A stretch of 64,000 nt of DNA from Candidatus Sulfotelmatobacter sp. (GTDB lineage: Bacteria > Vulcanimicrobiota > Vulcanimicrobiia > Vulcanimicrobiales > Vulcanimicrobiaceae): positions 62,001 through 126,000 of the forward strand of contig DATJRY010000011.1 of the NCBI GenBank assembly GCA_035504415.1, given 5' to 3'. The notes below the pieces were generated by a model. The model did no database searches. It was not told where the DNA came from and was given only the letters and a program-made list of their open reading frames with translations. Shown piece by piece: positions 43,764 to 54,580 of this stretch (position 1 is its first letter; each line of letters opens with the position of its first letter). Both the position numbers and the translations under genes were made by a program.

Positions 43764-46700
43764 TCAGACCTTGAGACGGGCCTCGAAGTACATCTGGAAC
43801 GGGAACATCGTGTTGGCCGAGTTCCCGAACGTTGGGATGTACTCGGTTTGGAGGGTCGGCTGAACGACCTCGCCCGCGTTGTACGCGTTCCCGATCGGTG
43901 AGGCCAGGCCGACGATCGGTTCGGTATAGCCGCACGCGCCCGCGACGTTCCAGGGCTCCTTCGTCCCGCCGAAGCAGGTCGAGTAGATGTTCACCAGGCT
44001 GGCCACGAACGTCAGCCGGGGCGTGACGTCGTAGCTGATCTGCATGTGCAGCTGCATCGCCGACGGGTTGACGAAGGCGCCGATCCCGTCGAAGATCCCG
44101 GTTTGCGGATTCGGGATCGCGACGTCTTGCGCGCAGGTCGCGGCGTCGTACGCGTCGCCGCCCGCGGCACCGTACGGGTAGAGCGGCGCTTGCGGAATGC
44201 CGCTGCGCGTCACCGGCCCCAGCCCGGTGGTCGCCAAGCAGCTGGTCGGATCGATGCCGTCCGCGGCGATCGGTCCGCCGTACCGCTGGCCGCCGGAGAA
44301 CTGGAGCGCCGGCACCACCGCCAGCTTGTCGTGCTTGTACTGCACGAGCAGGGTGGTGACGAAGGGCGCCCCATAGGTCGGGGTGGTGAACGAACCGACG
44401 CCGGCCGGGAACAGGCTGAACGTCGGGAAGTTCGTGTTCAGCGAGAGCAGCGGCTGCTCGGGCGCGTTGTAGTACGGGTTCGCGACCGTGCCCGCTCCGC
44501 ACGGCGTCGCAACGCCCGCCGCCGTCGCCGTGGCGACGCTGTAGCAGGGCGCACCACCACCGGCCTTGGTGAAGCCGTTGTACTGCGAGATCGCGGCGTT
44601 GATCCCGGTGAGAACCGAGAACGGGCCGCTCGAGCCTTCCTGTTCTTCGTAGTTGATGTAGCTGGCCGTGTACGTGAACGCCAGCTTGCCGGCGAAGCCG
44701 TTGCGCGCGAAGTCGCCCTTGTCGACCTCGAGCTCGACGCCTTGCGAGCGCTGCCGCCCCACGTTCAAGCCGGAGACGAAGCTGGTCTGCTGGTTCAGGA
44801 AGAACTCCTGGATCTGGTCTTCGGTCTGCCGCAAGAACGGCGAGATCTTGATCGCCAGATCGCGTCCGAACTCGTGCTCGAACGAGAGGTCGTAGTTGTT
44901 CGAGACCTGCGGGCGCACGTCGTGCATGGGCGTGTTTCCGACGCCGTAGGCGGCGAACTGGCCCAATCCCGCCGGGAAGCCGATCGGCGCGTCGGGCTCG
45001 GTGAAGTCGTATTGCTCGTAGGCCGTGATCGGCGCTTCGGCATAGCGCCCGTAGCTGGCGCGCAGCACCGAGTTCGGATCGAGCGTGTAGGTCACGCCGA
45101 GCCGCGGCTGGATCTCGGTGTACGTCTCCGTCTGCTGGACGACGTTGTCGAGCGGCGCGTCCGGGAACTGCGCGTTGTACGCGTTGTACCAGAAGGTGCG
45201 CGCGATCGAGTTGTACGTGTTGCCGCCGACGAACTGGAACGAGTCGAAGCGCACGCCGAAGTTGACGGTCACCTTCGTGTTCGGTTGCCAGTTGTCGGTC
45301 AGCGACGCCGCCATGAAGTTCGGCTTCACCGTGTTGTACTCGTTGAAGGCGCCGTTCTGCGCGACGAGGTACTCGCACGGCCCCGTACCGCACGTGCCGG
45401 CGGCCGGCATGACCGTCCCGCTCTCGGCGTCGTTAAGCGTGAAGAACCCGACGCCGGTCGGATTGGTCGTGCTGTAGAGGTTGAGCCCGACCCCGTACGC
45501 CCCGCTCGGGTTGGGCACGTAGCACGGCGTCGCCACGCCTTTGGGCGAGTAGCAGACGCCGCTGTACGGCGCGCTGCCGTTGACCAAGACTCCCACCACC
45601 GGCAGCTGTGAAAGGTTCGGCGGCAGCCCGGCAACGACGTCGTCGGGAAGCGTGCCCAGCGCGTTCACGCCGTTGATGTAGTAGAAGTTGTTGTTGCGCA
45701 GCGAGGACGCCGTCGTGTAGTTGGTGTCGAACGTCAGCAAGTGCTGCGAGCTGAGCTGATCGGAGAACATCAAGCTGACGCCGCGCCCGTGCGAGTTGAG
45801 CTCGTAGTCGGGCGAGACCGGGCCGATATAGTCGGTGTTGTCGTCCAGCGGCCCTTGGTTAAGCCAGTCGCTGTAGTCCGTGTATCCGTAGATGCGCAGG
45901 AAAGCGCTGGTGCCGAAGTTGTGCTGGTACTGCAGCTTGAAGATGCTCTGATCGTTGACGAACGCGTCGTCGACGTTCGGCGGAATCTCGGCGTTGAACG
46001 CGCGTCCCGACGGCGTCCCCGGCGCCAGATACGGCGTCGTTCCGCCGCCGGTGTACGTCTGCGGCAGCACCGTTCCGAGCGGATACCCGGTGAACATGTA
46101 CGAGTCGTCGTACGTCGTCGCGAGCCCCAGCGAGCTCAGCAGCGCCGCGCCGCCCGCGTCGTTCTCCGAGTTGTAGTAGATGTTGTTCAGGTGCGAGTTG
46201 TCGTAGAGCACCTGCACGTCATCTTTGTTGCCGTCCGCGCGCGGAATGCCGAAGTGCAGGTTGACGATCGTGTCGCGGTCCTGCACCTGGTTCAGATCGC
46301 CGTAGTTGTACGGTCCGAGCGCGAACGAGGGCGTGTTCGGCCCTCCGGTGACGGCGTTCGTGCCGTTCGAGTACGGCAGCCCTTGCGGCGAAGAGCAGCT
46401 GGGAACGCCCGCCGGTACCGGAATCGGACACGGCGCGAGCGGCGTCCCGTAGAAATACGAGAGGCTGGCGCCGTTGAACTGGTCGGCGTAGCGATAGTCT
46501 TGGTTGTACGCGCCCAAGCCGAGGTAGTAGCTGAACGTGCGCGACGGGTTGGCGCCGCCCGCCTCGAAGGCCAGCCGCCCGTAGCCCGACGGCGAGCCGA
46601 TCGAGAGGTCGAGATCCTTGCTCGCCGGCAGCGTCCCGGTGCGGATGACCTGATTGATGTAGCCGGAGAGTCCCTCCGACTCGCCACTGGCCGGCTCCGC

Positions 46701-47414
46701 GCCGGTGTAGACCTGGACTTCCTGTTGTCCGAGCGAGGACAGCTGGCTCGACGGATAGTTGTCGAAGGAACGGTTGACCGGCACGCCGTCGAGCTCGTAG
46801 CCGATCTGGTCGTAGTCGCCGCCGCGAATCGAGACGCCGTCGCCGGCACCGATGTAGCCGGCTTGTCCCGGCGCGACGTACACGCCGGGAACGGACGAGA
46901 TCGCGGACCAGGCGCTGTTGAGCGTACCACCGCCGCCGAGGACCGCGGCTTTGCTCTGCTGCGTCGAGTTGATCGCATAGACGTCGGCCGTGGTCCCCGG
47001 TTTCACCAGCGACGCGGCGCTGCGCGAGGTGACCGCGCCGATCTGTTTGAGGTGCTCCGACTGTTGGAGCGCCACGGTGAGGCTCTGGTCCGCCTGGACG
47101 GTCACGCCGCTCAGGCTGAAGGTGTCGTACTGGCTCGTGGCCGCGACCGTCAGCGTGTACGTGTCGGGCGCGAGCGAGGCGAAGGTGTAGTGACCGCCCG
47201 CATCGGTCGTCGTGCTCACGGTCTGCGAGGGACTCGCAGCCGTGACGCGGGCACCCGCGATGGGGTGACTGTTGTTCGAGACGTCGACGACGGTCCCGGT
47301 GATGGCCCCGGTCGTGCCTGCCAGAACGCCGATCGTTCCCTGGAGCACGAGCCCGAGGCCCACGATGACCGCCAGAATGCCTCGCAACAACGGGTTCCGG
47401 ATGCTCACATCCAC
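43764..47414 (-). CDS. TonB-dependent receptor with N-terminal carboxypeptidase-regulatory-like domain (2)
   Basis: A 1216-aa paralogue of the downstream receptor with the same order: signal peptide (~10-31, GILAVIVGLGLVLQGTIGVLA), CarboxypepD-reg-like domain (GAITGTVVDVSNNSHPIAGARV), plug (GTLNSAWSAISSVPGVYVAPG; GVSIRGGDYDQIGYELDGVPVNRS) and barrel ending MYFEARLKV. The two share blocks such as GTCGTGPC and PWNVAGACGY. Twelve cysteines are visible, again in pairs. The GTG at 47414 lies after AAAGGATGG, matching the start region of the paralogue. No TonB/ExbBD genes are nearby. Confidence 0.9.
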   Translation of the reverse strand: MDVSIRNPLLRGILAVIVGLGLVLQGTIGVLAGTTGAITGTVVDVSNNSHPIAGARVTAASPSQTVSTTTDAGGHYTFASLAPDTYTLTVAATSQYDTFSLSGVTVQADQSLTVALQQSEHLKQIGAVTSRSAASLVKPGTTADVYAINSTQQSKAAVLGGGGTLNSAWSAISSVPGVYVAPGQAGYIGAGDGVSIRGGDYDQIGYELDGVPVNRSFDNYPSSQLSSLGQQEVQVYTGAEPASGESEGLSGYINQVIRTGTLPASKDLDLSIGSPSGYGRLAFEAGGANPSRTFSYYLGLGAYNQDYRYADQFNGASLSYFYGTPLAPCPIPVPAGVPSCSSPQGLPYSNGTNAVTGGPNTPSFALGPYNYGDLNQVQDRDTIVNLHFGIPRADGNKDDVQVLYDNSHLNNIYYNSENDAGGAALLSSLGLATTYDDSYMFTGYPLGTVLPQTYTGGGTTPYLAPGTPSGRAFNAEIPPNVDDAFVNDQSIFKLQYQHNFGTSAFLRIYGYTDYSDWLNQGPLDDNTDYIGPVSPDYELNSHGRGVSLMFSDQLSSQHLLTFDTNYTTASSLRNNNFYYINGVNALGTLPDDVVAGLPPNLSQLPVVGVLVNGSAPYSGVCYSPKGVATPCYVPNPSGAYGVGLNLYSTTNPTGVGFFTLNDAESGTVMPAAGTCGTGPCEYLVAQNGAFNEYNTVKPNFMAASLTDNWQPNTKVTVNFGVRFDSFQFVGGNTYNSIARTFWYNAYNAQFPDAPLDNVVQQTETYTEIQPRLGVTYTLDPNSVLRASYGRYAEAPITAYEQYDFTEPDAPIGFPAGLGQFAAYGVGNTPMHDVRPQVSNNYDLSFEHEFGRDLAIKISPFLRQTEDQIQEFFLNQQTSFVSGLNVGRQRSQGVELEVDKGDFARNGFAGKLAFTYTASYINYEEQEGSSGPFSVLTGINAAISQYNGFTKAGGGAPCYSVATATAAGVATPCGAGTVANPYYNAPEQPLLSLNTNFPTFSLFPAGVGSFTTPTYGAPFVTTLLVQYKHDKLAVVPALQFSGGQRYGGPIAADGIDPTSCLATTGLGPVTRSGIPQAPLYPYGAAGGDAYDAATCAQDVAIPNPQTGIFDGIGAFVNPSAMQLHMQISYDVTPRLTFVASLVNIYSTCFGGTKEPWNVAGACGYTEPIVGLASPIGNAYNAGEVVQPTLQTEYIPTFGNSANTMFPFQMYFEARLKV

Positions 47415-47546
47415 CCATCCTTTCGAGGTTCGAGGTCATGGTTTCAACGCTGCCGGAGGCACGCTCGCGTGCTCGGCTAAGCGTGCGCTCCTAATTCCTT
47501 AGGAAGACCAAGCGATCCTCCTAATGATACCGGAGTAGCAGCCTGC

Positions 47547-47759
47547 CTAGCGGCCGCCGGTGACGACGATGACGCTGTGCCCGTCGTGCGCGTCGATGAA
47601 GGTCAGGCCCTCATCCATCCAGGTGTCGAGCCCGGCGCTCAGATGACCGCGGACTTCGCGCACGACGTGGACGCGCGACAACAGCCAGTGCAGCTCGGCC
47701 CGCGTCGTGGCGAGCCACACGGCTATCTCACATTCCTCGCAGCGCAGGCCGACGCGCAT
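47547..47759 (-). CDS. Small CxxC-containing protein after sucD
   Basis: A 70-aa protein (MRVGLRCEECEIAVWLATTRAELHWL, ending TFIDAHDGHSVIVVTGG). The CEEC pair near the N-terminus could bind a metal. No family recognised. It starts 5 bases after the sucD stop, so it is likely co-transcribed with sucCD. There is no frame conflict with other genes here. Confidence 0.55.
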   Translation of the reverse strand: MRVGLRCEECEIAVWLATTRAELHWLLSRVHVVREVRGHLSAGLDTWMDEGLTFIDAHDGHSVIVVTGGR

Positions 47760-47764
47760 GCGCT

Positions 47765-48646
47765 CTAGCGCGCAGCCGTCGCGAGCCGCTCTCCCAGCAG
47801 GCGCGGGATGTCCGACGGGCGGTCGGCGACCGGGACGCCGGCCGCGGCGAACGCCTTGACCTTCGACTCGGGAGTGCCGGTGTTGCCGGAGATGATCGCG
47901 CCGGCATGACCCAGGCGCTTTCCCTTGGGGGCCGAGCGGCCGCCGATGAACGCGACGACGGGCTTGTCGGGCAGATGCTCGGCGATGAACGCGGCGGCGT
48001 CCTCTTCGTCCGAGCCGCCGATCTCGCCGGAGACGACGACGGCGTGCGTCTGCGGATCGCGGGCGAACTCGCGCAAGCAGTCGACGAACGTGGTGCCGAT
48101 GATCGGATCGCCGCCGATGCCCACGCACGTCGACTGGCCGAAGCCGGCCCGCGTCAGCCCGTCGACGATCTCGTAGGTCAGCGTTCCCGAGCGCGAGATC
48201 ATCCCGACGTTGCCTTCTTTGAAGACCTGCGCGGGCATGATGCCGACCAGCGACTTGCCGGGCGAGATGAGGCCGGGGCAGTTGCCGCCGATGATGCGCA
48301 TGCCGGGCGTCGTGTTGACGACGCGCAGCATGTCGGTGGCCGGGATCCCTTCGGTGATGCAGACCGCGAGCTGGATCCCGGCTTCGTGCGCTTCCCACAG
48401 CGCGTCGGCGCCGGCGAACGGCGGCACGAAGATGATCGAGTGGGTCGCGCCGGTCTGCGCGACGGCTTCCTTGACGGTGTCGAACACCGGAATGCCGCCT
48501 TCGACCGTCTGTCCGCCCTTGCCGGGCGTGACGCCGCCGACGATGTTCGTCCCGTACGTTCTCATGCGCCCGGTGTGGAACGCGCCCTCGCGGCCGGTGA
48601 TCCCCTGAACGATGACCTTCGAGTTCTTATCCAGGAATATAGACAC
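47765..48646 (-). CDS. sucD: Succinyl-CoA synthetase alpha subunit
   Basis: A 293-aa alpha subunit: [20 protein letters not shown], the CoA-binding [11 protein letters not shown] region, [27 protein letters not shown] and the phospho-histidine His247 in [12 protein letters not shown]. It interconverts succinyl-CoA and succinate with ATP/GTP in the TCA cycle. GTG 48646, 3 bases after the sucC stop. Confidence 0.97.
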   Translation of the reverse strand: MSIFLDKNSKVIVQGITGREGAFHTGRMRTYGTNIVGGVTPGKGGQTVEGGIPVFDTVKEAVAQTGATHSIIFVPPFAGADALWEAHEAGIQLAVCITEGIPATDMLRVVNTTPGMRIIGGNCPGLISPGKSLVGIMPAQVFKEGNVGMISRSGTLTYEIVDGLTRAGFGQSTCVGIGGDPIIGTTFVDCLREFARDPQTHAVVVSGEIGGSDEEDAAAFIAEHLPDKPVVAFIGGRSAPKGKRLGHAGAIISGNTGTPESKVKAFAAAGVPVADRPSDIPRLLGERLATAAR

Positions 48647-48649
48647 GGT

Positions 48650-49840
48650 CTAGTTGCTCCCGTTCGCGAGCGCGACGGCTTTGGCCGCGCCTTCGTCCAT
48701 CGTCTCGACCGGGAAGAACCCCGCGTCGGCGAGGATCTTGCGGCCCTCTTCCGCGTTGGTGCCGGTCAGCCGGATCACCAGCGGGACCTTGCGCACGTCG
48801 TTGCCTTTGAGCGCCTCGACGATGCCCAGCGCGACTTGATCGCCGCGCGTGATCCCGCCGAAGATGTTGATGAACATCGCCTTGACGCGCGGGTCGGAGG
48901 TGACCAGCTTGTAGCTGTTCTTCACCAGCTCCGCTTGCGCGCCGCCGCCGATGTCCAGGAAGTTCGCCGCACCGCCGCCGGCGATGCGCACCGCGTCCAT
49001 CGTGCCCATGCCCAGACCGGCGCCGTTGGCGATCGTGCCGATCGTCTTCGCCGGTTGGCCGGGCTCGTCGGCGAACTTCGCGTAGTTCGACATGCCCAGC
49101 CCGATCGCGACCGCCGCGGCCTGATCCTCATCGGTCGGCTGCGCCTTGTTCCACTGCGCGATGTCCGGGTGCTTGTAGAGCCCGTTGTCGTCGAGGTCGA
49201 CCTTGGCGTCGCTGGCGATCACGCGGCCGTCCTTGGTCAACACCAACGGGTTGATCTCGACCAGATTCGCGCCGTAGTCCATAAACAGCGTGTAGAGCCC
49301 GGCGAGGATAGACGGAAACGCCTTGCGGAAACCTTCGGGCAGCTTCGAACGGAACGCCAGCTGACGGCCGATGTAGGGCGAGTAGCCGGCGGCCGGATCG
49401 ATCCAGAACTTCTGGATCGCCTCGGGATCCTTCTCGGCCACTTCCTCGACGTCCATCCCGCCTTGCGCGGTGACGAGCACGACCGGCTTCTTGGCGGTGC
49501 GATCGATCGCGATCGAGACGTAGGCCTCGCTGGCGATGTCGACCTTCTCCTCGACGAGCAGCGACTTGACTTCCTCGCCCTCGGGATTCTGGATCGACTT
49601 GAGCACCTTGCCGATCAATTCGCGCGCCAAGGTCTCGCCTTGCGCCGCGTCGTCGGCGAACTTGATGCCGCCCGCCTTGCCGCGGCCGCCCATCAGCACC
49701 TGACTCTTGAGGACCCACGAGCCGGGGTGACCTTCGATGAAGGTCTTGACCTCGCCGGGCTCGGTCGCGAAGACGCCGCTGGGCGTCGGGATGCCGACGC
49801 GCCGGAACAGGTCCTTCCCCTGATATTCCATCAGTTTCAT
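48650..49840 (-). CDS. sucC: Succinyl-CoA synthetase beta subunit
   Basis: A 396-aa ATP-grasp subunit: MEYQGKDLFRRVGIPTPSG, VLKSQVLMGGRGKAGGIKF, the VEINPLVLT metal site, GRVIASDAKVDLDDN, ANGAGLGMGTMD, GGAANFLDIGGGA and MFINIFGGITRGDQVA. First gene of sucC-sucD. ATG 49840; it is divergent from an exported protein gene, with 112 bases between. Confidence 0.97.
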   Translation of the reverse strand: MKLMEYQGKDLFRRVGIPTPSGVFATEPGEVKTFIEGHPGSWVLKSQVLMGGRGKAGGIKFADDAAQGETLARELIGKVLKSIQNPEGEEVKSLLVEEKVDIASEAYVSIAIDRTAKKPVVLVTAQGGMDVEEVAEKDPEAIQKFWIDPAAGYSPYIGRQLAFRSKLPEGFRKAFPSILAGLYTLFMDYGANLVEINPLVLTKDGRVIASDAKVDLDDNGLYKHPDIAQWNKAQPTDEDQAAAVAIGLGMSNYAKFADEPGQPAKTIGTIANGAGLGMGTMDAVRIAGGGAANFLDIGGGAQAELVKNSYKLVTSDPRVKAMFINIFGGITRGDQVALGIVEALKGNDVRKVPLVIRLTGTNAEEGRKILADAGFFPVETMDEGAAKAVALANGSN

Positions 49841-49952
49841 GGCGGGCGTGGCGTTCCGCGCCTCGTCACGGGAGCCCTGGACGACACAAGTCGCAGAGAG
49901 GCGGCGCTCGCCGCCGGCGGCGAATCCGAACCCCAGACGCAAGGAGGTCGTG

Positions 49953-50699
49953 ATGAATCTACGCTCGCTCGCCGCCCCCGCCGCCGCGCTGGCGTGCGTG
50001 CTCACCGCCGCCCCCTGTGCAGCGGCGGGCGCGACCAAACCGCTGCGTACCCTCGTCTACGACCTGCACTACACCGCCTTCAACCGCAGCAACGAGCAGA
50101 CGTCCGGCTTCACCGGCGGCGGCGGGGGAGCGGGGACCGGCGGCGGCGACGTCGAGCGCACCTCGGACATCGACGATCACGGCACGCTGACGATCGACGT
50201 CATCGCCGCGACGCAGGACGGGGGACTGGTCGTCGACACGACCTACAGCGGACAGAACTCGATGCAGCCCAAGCTGCGCGTCGCGATCTTCTCCGACGGC
50301 CGGTTGGGGATGGACCCGGCGGCGCTGCCGTCGGTCGCCACGCTCTACCTCGCCCCGCTGCTGGCGCGCGGGTTGGTCGCCGGCCGCAACCTCGACACCG
50401 GCGTGACCTGGACCGAGCCCGCGCAGCCCGGCGTCAAGGGCGACTGGAACTACAAGGTGACCGGGATCGACGGCGACGTCGCCACCCTCGAAGTCGACGC
50501 CACGCGCAGCGTGGCCGGACCGCGCGGCTTCGACGAGACCGACAGCGAGACGACGCGCTACGACACGACCAAGCTCTGTCCGGTCGCGGTCGACCTGACT
50601 ACGACCTCGCATCACGTGGTCGCGACGCAATCGCAATACGTCATGACCAAAGCGCATCTCACCGCGACGCTGGTGAGCGACACGTTTGCAAACCGCTGA
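49953..50699 (+). CDS. Exported hypothetical beta-rich protein
   Basis: A 248-aa protein with a signal peptide (SLAAPAAALACVLTAAPCAAAG) and a beta-rich body, including a Gly-rich loop (FTGGGGGAGTGGGD). TLRVAIFSDGRLG and WNYKVTGIDGDVATLEVDATRS are typical of small secreted domains, but no family is recognised. ATG 49953 has a strong AAGGAGG 5 bases upstream. Its 3' end overlaps the DCC gene by 14 bases. Confidence 0.7.
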   Translation: MNLRSLAAPAAALACVLTAAPCAAAGATKPLRTLVYDLHYTAFNRSNEQTSGFTGGGGGAGTGGGDVERTSDIDDHGTLTIDVIAATQDGGLVVDTTYSGQNSMQPKLRVAIFSDGRLGMDPAALPSVATLYLAPLLARGLVAGRNLDTGVTWTEPAQPGVKGDWNYKVTGIDGDVATLEVDATRSVAGPRGFDETDSETTRYDTTKLCPVAVDLTTTSHHVVATQSQYVMTKAHLTATLVSDTFANR

Positions 50700-51093
50700 C
50701 GGCGCGATTCTCGCCTTCGACGGCGTCTGCACGCTGTGCAACGGCCTGGTGCGCTTCGTCGTCGCCAACGATCCGATCGGGCGCGTGCGCTTCGTTCCGC
50801 TCCAATCGCCGCAGGCCGTCGCGCTGGTCGGCGGGCCGGTCGACGACTCGGCGACGGTCGTCCTGCTCGCCGGCGGTCGGCGCTACGAGCGCAGCGATGC
50901 GATCCTGCACCTGCTGCTCGAGCTGCGGCCGCCCTGGCCGGCCGGGTTCGCCGCCGTTCTGCTCCCGCGCGCGCTGCGCGACGCCGTCTACCGCTGGGTC
51001 GCGCGCAACCGCTACGCCTGGTTCGGCCGCACCGAGAGCTGCCTGCTGCCGCCGCCGGGAGTCCGCCGGCGCTTCCTGGACGTCGGCGGCTGA
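50686..51093 (+). CDS. DCC-family thiol-disulfide oxidoreductase-like protein (DUF393)
   Basis: A 135-aa protein with the DUF393 signature FDGVCTLCNGLVRFVVAND (Cys15, Cys18), then FVPLQSPQAVALV, VVLLAGGRRYERSDAILHLLLEL and AVYRWVARNRYAWFGR, which are all typical. The redox function is inferred from the CxxC. TTG 50686 overlaps the previous gene, and no better start is in frame before the domain. Confidence 0.85.
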   Translation: MQTADGAILAFDGVCTLCNGLVRFVVANDPIGRVRFVPLQSPQAVALVGGPVDDSATVVLLAGGRRYERSDAILHLLLELRPPWPAGFAAVLLPRALRDAVYRWVARNRYAWFGRTESCLLPPPGVRRRFLDVGG

Positions 51094-51113
51094 CGGAGGC
51101 GCGAGCGGCCGCG

Positions 51114-52270
<1,157 letters not shown>

Positions 52271-52274
<4 letters not shown>

Positions 52275-53158
52275 GACGCTCCGGCGGTCGCGGCGGGAAC
52301 GGGCGCGCCGTTCGCCGCCGCACGGTAGTCGTAGAAGCCGCGGCCCGTCTTCTTGCCGAGCCACCCGGCGGCGACGTACTGGCGCAGCAGCGGCGACGGG
52401 CGGTACTTGGTGTCGCCGAAGCCTTCGTGCAACACCTCCATGATGGCCAGACACGTGTCCAGACCGATGAAGTCGGCCAGCGTCAACGGTCCCATCGGGT
52501 GGTTCATCCCCAAGCGCATCACGGTGTCGATGTCTTCGGCCGAGGCGACGCCCTCGTAGAGCGCCTGGATCGCCTCGTTGATCATCGGCATCAGGACGCG
52601 GTTGGAGATGAAGCCCGGGAAGTCGCGCACCTCGACCGGCGTCTTGTCGAGGCTCAGCGCGAGGTCGTGGATGAACCGATACGTTCGCTCGCTGCTCTGC
52701 AGGCCGCGAATGATCTCGACCAGCTTCATCACCGGGACGGGGTTCATGAAGTGCATGCCGATCACGCGATCGGGCTTCGAGGTGGCGGCGGCCAAGGTCG
52801 TGATCGAGATCGACGAGGTATTCGAGGCCAAGATCGCTTCGGGCGGCGTGTTGCGGTCCAGCTCGCGGAAGAGGGCGAGCTTCGTCTCGAGGTCTTCCGA
52901 GGCGGCTTCGATCGCCAGCTCGACCTCGAGGTCGCGCAGGTGATCGCGCGCGTCGATGTGGGTGAGCACCTCGCCGCGCTGCACCGGGCTCATGCGCCCC
53001 TTCTCGACCTCACGGTCGAGCCGCTTGGCGATGCCGTCGATGCCGCGCCGAATGCGCGCCTCGTCGACGTCGTGCAAGAGCACCTCGTGCCCCTTGGCGG
53101 CCAGCACCTGTGCGATGCCGCCGCCCATCTGGCCCGCGCCGACGACCACGACCCGCAC
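52271..53158 (-). CDS. 3-hydroxybutyryl/acyl-CoA dehydrogenase
   Basis: A 295-aa NAD-dependent dehydrogenase. Rossmann motif VVVVGAGQMGGGIAQVLAAKGHEV, ASNTSSISITTLAAAT, GMHFMNPVPVMKLVEIIRG with the catalytic His, DFPGFISNRVLMPMINEA and NHPMGPLTLADFIGLDT. It oxidises or forms 3-hydroxyacyl-CoA. GTG 53158, 3 bases after the thiolase stop. Confidence 0.95.
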
Positions 53159-53161
53159 TGA

Positions 53162-54493
53162 TCAGCCGACCTTGACCAGCAGCGCGTCGCCTTGGCCGCC
53201 GCCCGAGCAGATCGCGGCGATCCCGTAGCCGCCGCCGCGCGCGCGCAGCTGGTGGATGACCGCGCCGACGATGCGCGCGCCCGAAGCGCCGATCGGGTGG
53301 CCGAGCGCGACCGCGCCGCCCTGCAGGTTGACGACCTCCGGGTCCAGGCCCAGCTTCGTCGCCGCGGTGAGCGCGACGGCCGCGAACGCCTCGTTGATCT
53401 CCCACACGGCGATGTCGCGCACGCTCAGCCCGTGACGGTCGAGCAGCTTCTGCGACGCCATCGCCGGCGTGAGCGCCAGGTACGGCGGATCCCACGCGAC
53501 GCCGGCGTGATCGATGATCTCGGCCAGCGGTTCGACGCCGGTCGCGCGGGCGTATTCGGCCGACGAGAGCACGACCGCCGCCGCGCCGTCGTTGACGCCG
53601 GGCGCGTTGCCCGCGGTGATCGTCCCGCCGGCGTCGAGTGCCTTGAGCTTCGTCATCGCGTCGAGCGAGGCGTCGGCACGGACCGGCTCGTCGCGGTCGA
53701 CCAGGGTGGCCGGGACCTCGCCGCTGACGTACGGCGAGTAGACGGCCGGATCGGCGACCATCGCTTGCGGGGCGACGTGGTCCCAGACCGACGGGGCGCC
53801 GCCCGCCATCGCCGGCACGCGCGCCGTGGCCGTCGCCGGGACGGCGTCGACGACGATCTTTCCCTTGGCCTTGGCGGCCACGCGGATCGGGGCGATCTCG
53901 GCGTTCAGCTTGCCGCCTTCGTGCGCCGCGTGCGCGCGCTGATGGCTGCGCAGGGCGAACTCGTCTTGCACCGCGCGGGTGACGCCCAGCTCGGCCGCGA
54001 CCCGCGCCCCTTGCGAGGCCATCGCTTCGTCGAAGTACGGATCCCACAGCCCGTCGTGCACCATCGCGTCGACCAGCACGCCGTCGCCGTACCGATAGCC
54101 GCTGCGCGCGTTGGGCAGCAGGTAGGGCGCGTTCGACATCGACTCCATCCCGCCGGCGACCACGACGCGGTGGTCGCCGTCGGCGATGACGCGGGCGCCG
54201 TAGGCGACGGCCAGCAGCCCCGAGGCGCAGACCTTGTTGACGGTCTCGGCCGTGGTCGTCTTGGCCAGCCCGGCTTTGAAGGCGGCCTGGCGCGCCGGCG
54301 CCTGCCCGACGCCCGCTTGCAGCACCTCCCCCATGATGACGTGCTCGACGTCGGCCGGATCGATCCCGGCCCGCAGCAGGGCGTTGCGGATGGCGTCACC
54401 GCCCAGGGTGGTGGCGGAGAGCGAGCTGAGCGCACCGCCCAGCCGCCCAAACGGCGTGCGTGCGGTGGCGAGAACGACGGTACCAGGCTTCAT
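53162..54493 (-). CDS. Thiolase (acetyl-CoA acetyltransferase)
   Basis: A 443-aa thiolase: VVLATARTPFGRLGGAL, nucleophile Cys89 in VNKVCASGLLAV, GGMESMSNAPYLL, NEAFAAVALTAA, GGAVALGHPIGASGARIV with the catalytic His, and CSGGGQGDALLV with the second Cys. It is ~45 residues longer than usual because of an insertion around 215-265 (AKGKIVVDAVPATATARVPAM region). First gene of the thiolase-dehydrogenase-acyl-CoA dehydrogenase operon, which suits beta-oxidation or butyryl-CoA/PHB metabolism. An upstream in-frame ATG at 54526 is a less likely start. Confidence 0.93.
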   Translation of the reverse strand: MKPGTVVLATARTPFGRLGGALSSLSATTLGGDAIRNALLRAGIDPADVEHVIMGEVLQAGVGQAPARQAAFKAGLAKTTTAETVNKVCASGLLAVAYGARVIADGDHRVVVAGGMESMSNAPYLLPNARSGYRYGDGVLVDAMVHDGLWDPYFDEAMASQGARVAAELGVTRAVQDEFALRSHQRAHAAHEGGKLNAEIAPIRVAAKAKGKIVVDAVPATATARVPAMAGGAPSVWDHVAPQAMVADPAVYSPYVSGEVPATLVDRDEPVRADASLDAMTKLKALDAGGTITAGNAPGVNDGAAAVVLSSAEYARATGVEPLAEIIDHAGVAWDPPYLALTPAMASQKLLDRHGLSVRDIAVWEINEAFAAVALTAATKLGLDPEVVNLQGGAVALGHPIGASGARIVGAVIHQLRARGGGYGIAAICSGGGQGDALLVKVG

Positions 54494-54580
54494 AGCCCGC
54501 GAGACTTCCATAGACGCGAGTTCCATGGCCTTCTTCCGGCCCAAGGATCATCACGCCGGCCTGCGAACGCGAGGCGCCAG

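Noticed and set aside
47415-47546. Possible riboswitch before the first TonB receptor gene, with repeated ATTAGGAG on the minus strand
   Set aside because: Short repeats and weak stems only; no recognisable riboswitch core and no clear promoter.
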